64,000 bases of DNA from Dyella_B jejuensis (GTDB taxonomy: Bacteria; Pseudomonadota; Gammaproteobacteria; Xanthomonadales; Rhodanobacteraceae), in contig NZ_JADIKJ010000007.1 in NCBI RefSeq assembly GCF_044904675.1, positions 77,398 to 141,397 of the forward strand. Direction: 5' to 3'. The number at the start of each line of letters is the position of its first letter. The first letter of the stretch is position 1. Shown here one piece after another: positions 62,473 to 64,000 of this stretch. Position numbers and translations under genes: made by a program. The notes under the pieces were generated by a model. That model was not told where the DNA came from. It was given only the letters and a program-made list of their open reading frames with translations, and did no database searches.

Positions 62473-63840
62473 ATGCATGCGCCTGACGACTTCCGTGACG
62501 ATGCCGGCGGCCAGCCGCCGCGGCACATCCTTACGCCCAGCACGCTCAACCGGCTGGTGCGCGGTTTGCTCGAAGATGCGCTGCCGCTGGTCTGGATCGA
62601 GGGCGAACTGTCCAACGTGGCGCGGCCGGCTTCCGGCCATCTGTATTTCACCTTGAAGGACAGCGCGGCGCAGGTGCGCTGCGCCATGTTCAAGCCCAAG
62701 ACCAGCTGGCTGCGCTTCAAGCCGGCCGACGGCATGCACGTGCTGATCCGCGCCCGCGTCGGCTTGTATGAGGCACGTGGCGAGTTCCAGCTGGTGGCCG
62801 AGCATATGGAGCCGGCAGGCGAAGGCGCCTTGCAGCGCGAGTTCGAACGGCTGAAGGCGCAACTGGACGCCGAAGGCTTGTTCGCGCAGGAACACAAGCG
62901 CGCCCTGCCCCGCTTCGCGCGGCGCATCGGGGTCATCACATCCGCCACCGGCGCGGCGATCCGCGACGTGCTGAGCGTATTGGCCCGTCGCTGGCCGCTG
63001 GTCGAAGTAGAAGTGCTGCCCGTGCCGGTGCAGGGTCGCGAGGCACCGCCCGCGATCGTAGCCATGCTGCGCAAAGCCTCCGGCTGCGGCCGCTACGACG
63101 TGCTGTTGCTGGCCCGCGGCGGTGGTTCGCTGGAAGACCTGTGGGCCTTCAATGACGAACAGGTGGCGCGCGCGATTTACGCCAGTACCGTGCCAGTGGT
63201 CAGCGCGGTCGGGCACGAGATCGACATCAGCATTGCCGATTTCGTCGCCGACCTGCGCGCGCCCACGCCCTCGGCCGCCGCGGAACTGCTGGTTCCGGAC
63301 GCGCTGGCATTACGGCGTCACCTGGAGCAACTGGGCAAGCGGGTAGTCGCGATCCAGGAACGCCAGCTGCACATGCACAGCCAGCGCGTGGATCATCTGT
63401 TGCGCTGCCTGCAATTGCAGCGACCACAAACCCGGCTGGCGCGCGATCGCGAACGGCTGCGGCAGTTGCATCGCCGCTTGCTCGGTGCGCGCCTCGCGCG
63501 GCTCGGCCAGAAGACGGTACTGCTCGATCGCCTGCACGCACGCCTGCTGGCGCAGCACCCGCGCCGGCAACTTGCCTTGCTGCGGCAGCAACTCGAGCAG
63601 CATCGGTTGCATCTGCAGCGCATGACCGCGCACAAGCTGGAACGCGAACGTCTTGGGCTGCAGCAGTGCGCGCGCGCCATGCATGCGGTAAGTCCATTGG
63701 CGACGCTGGAACGCGGCTACGCGATCCTGTTCGACGCCGATGGCAAAGTGGTGCGTTCAGCGCAGCACGTCGCCATCGACACGCCGCTGCGTGCACGGCT
63801 TGCGGACGGCGAACTGACTGTGCGTGTCAGCGAGAAATGA
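62473..63840 (+). CDS. xseA: exodeoxyribonuclease VII large subunit
   Basis: Processive ssDNA exonuclease subunit acting with XseB. The 455-residue protein has the OB fold near the N-terminus (LTPSTLNRLVRGLLEDALPL, then GHLYFTLKDSAAQVRCAMF) and the catalytic core RIGVITSATGAAIRDVLSV, RGGGSLEDLWAFNDE and GHEIDISIADFVADLRAPTP. A long coiled coil lies at about 280-405, with C-terminal LERGYAILFDADGKVV. xseB is not in the window. Confidence 0.96.
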   Translation: MHAPDDFRDDAGGQPPRHILTPSTLNRLVRGLLEDALPLVWIEGELSNVARPASGHLYFTLKDSAAQVRCAMFKPKTSWLRFKPADGMHVLIRARVGLYEARGEFQLVAEHMEPAGEGALQREFERLKAQLDAEGLFAQEHKRALPRFARRIGVITSATGAAIRDVLSVLARRWPLVEVEVLPVPVQGREAPPAIVAMLRKASGCGRYDVLLLARGGGSLEDLWAFNDEQVARAIYASTVPVVSAVGHEIDISIADFVADLRAPTPSAAAELLVPDALALRRHLEQLGKRVVAIQERQLHMHSQRVDHLLRCLQLQRPQTRLARDRERLRQLHRRLLGARLARLGQKTVLLDRLHARLLAQHPRRQLALLRQQLEQHRLHLQRMTAHKLERERLGLQQCARAMHAVSPLATLERGYAILFDADGKVVRSAQHVAIDTPLRARLADGELTVRVSEK

Positions 63841-63862
63841 TCGCCAGCGCTCGCCAATCGGC

Positions 63863-64000
63863 CTAGGTGTTGAAGTTCGATACGTTGTTCCGCGCTAGCC
63901 GGCTGATAGGCGGTTGGTAGCCAAGGGCGGAATGAGGTCGATGGTGATTGTAACGATGCATCCACGGTTGCAAAGCAGCCTGGCGTTCGGCGCTGTTCTG
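63863..64000 (-). CDS. IS481-type transposase, C-terminal part, cut by window edge
   Basis: Minus-strand frame from the window edge to TAG at 63865-63863: 45 residues ending RHSALGYQPPISRL-like text, read here as WMHRYNHHRPHSALGYQPPI, then SRLARNNVSNFNT. The HHRPHSALG motif is the end of the DDE integrase core of IS481-type transposases. Most of the gene lies beyond the right edge, so intactness cannot be judged. Confidence 0.88.
   Translation of the reverse strand, partial: QNSAERQAALQPWMHRYNHHRPHSALGYQPPISRLARNNVSNFNT

Overview
The window is about 62% GC and its gene content and order point to a gammaproteobacterium of the Xanthomonadales, most likely family Rhodanobacteraceae (Dyella, Rhodanobacter or Frateuria type). 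The clues are lysS-prfB and recJ-rpfE neighbourhoods, the aguA-aguB agmatine pair, a DcaP-type porin, a GacA/UvrY-like regulator next to rne, and the ftsK-lolA-rarA-serS cluster. Genus is inference; no 16S rRNA gene is present.

Layout. 1-7 kb: folP (cut by the left edge), orn, sbcB, a DUF2461 gene, lysS, a small secreted protein, and prfB with its programmed +1 frameshift. 7-14 kb: asnB behind a 220-nt leader, a DcaP-like porin, a SpoIIAA-like protein, recJ and rpfE. 14-26 kb: a frameshifted secreted lipase, an ABC-F ATPase, agmatine-to-putrescine genes aguA and aguB, a TraB-family protein, two small cytochromes c, nfuA, phhB, a CPBP-like membrane protein and rluC. 26-31 kb: rne, a response regulator and tRNA-Leu(UAA). 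31-38.9 kb: stress and accessory genes (SDR, four-helix-bundle protein, hybrid histidine kinase, quinone oxidoreductase, XapX, two nucleoid-type proteins).

38.9-45.2 kb is a patchwork island next to tRNA-Ser(UGA). It holds an IS3 remnant, a SRPBCC/MarR/membrane-protein operon with operator-like palindromes, an IS5 fragment fused to a phage-like gene fragment, a three-gene operon ending in a TIR-like protein (a candidate defence system), and an apparently intact IS110/IS1111-type element with a long non-coding end. 45.2-63.8 kb returns to core genes: serS, rarA, a YoaK-type protein, lolA, ftsK, trxB, a FemAB-like acetyltransferase, aat, an HD-GYP protein, a CoA-transferase-like protein, a cardiolipin synthase, an acyltransferase-SGNH protein and xseA. 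The right edge cuts an IS481-type transposase.

The most striking regulatory signal lies upstream of asnB. There is a 42-codon open frame with seven Asn codons, six of them within ten codons, followed by a 12-bp terminator hairpin and a segment able to form a competing antiterminator. This is the logic of ribosome-mediated attenuation, here apparently sensing asparagine or charged tRNA-Asn. All calls were made by eye from sequence motifs and family knowledge; no database search was run.
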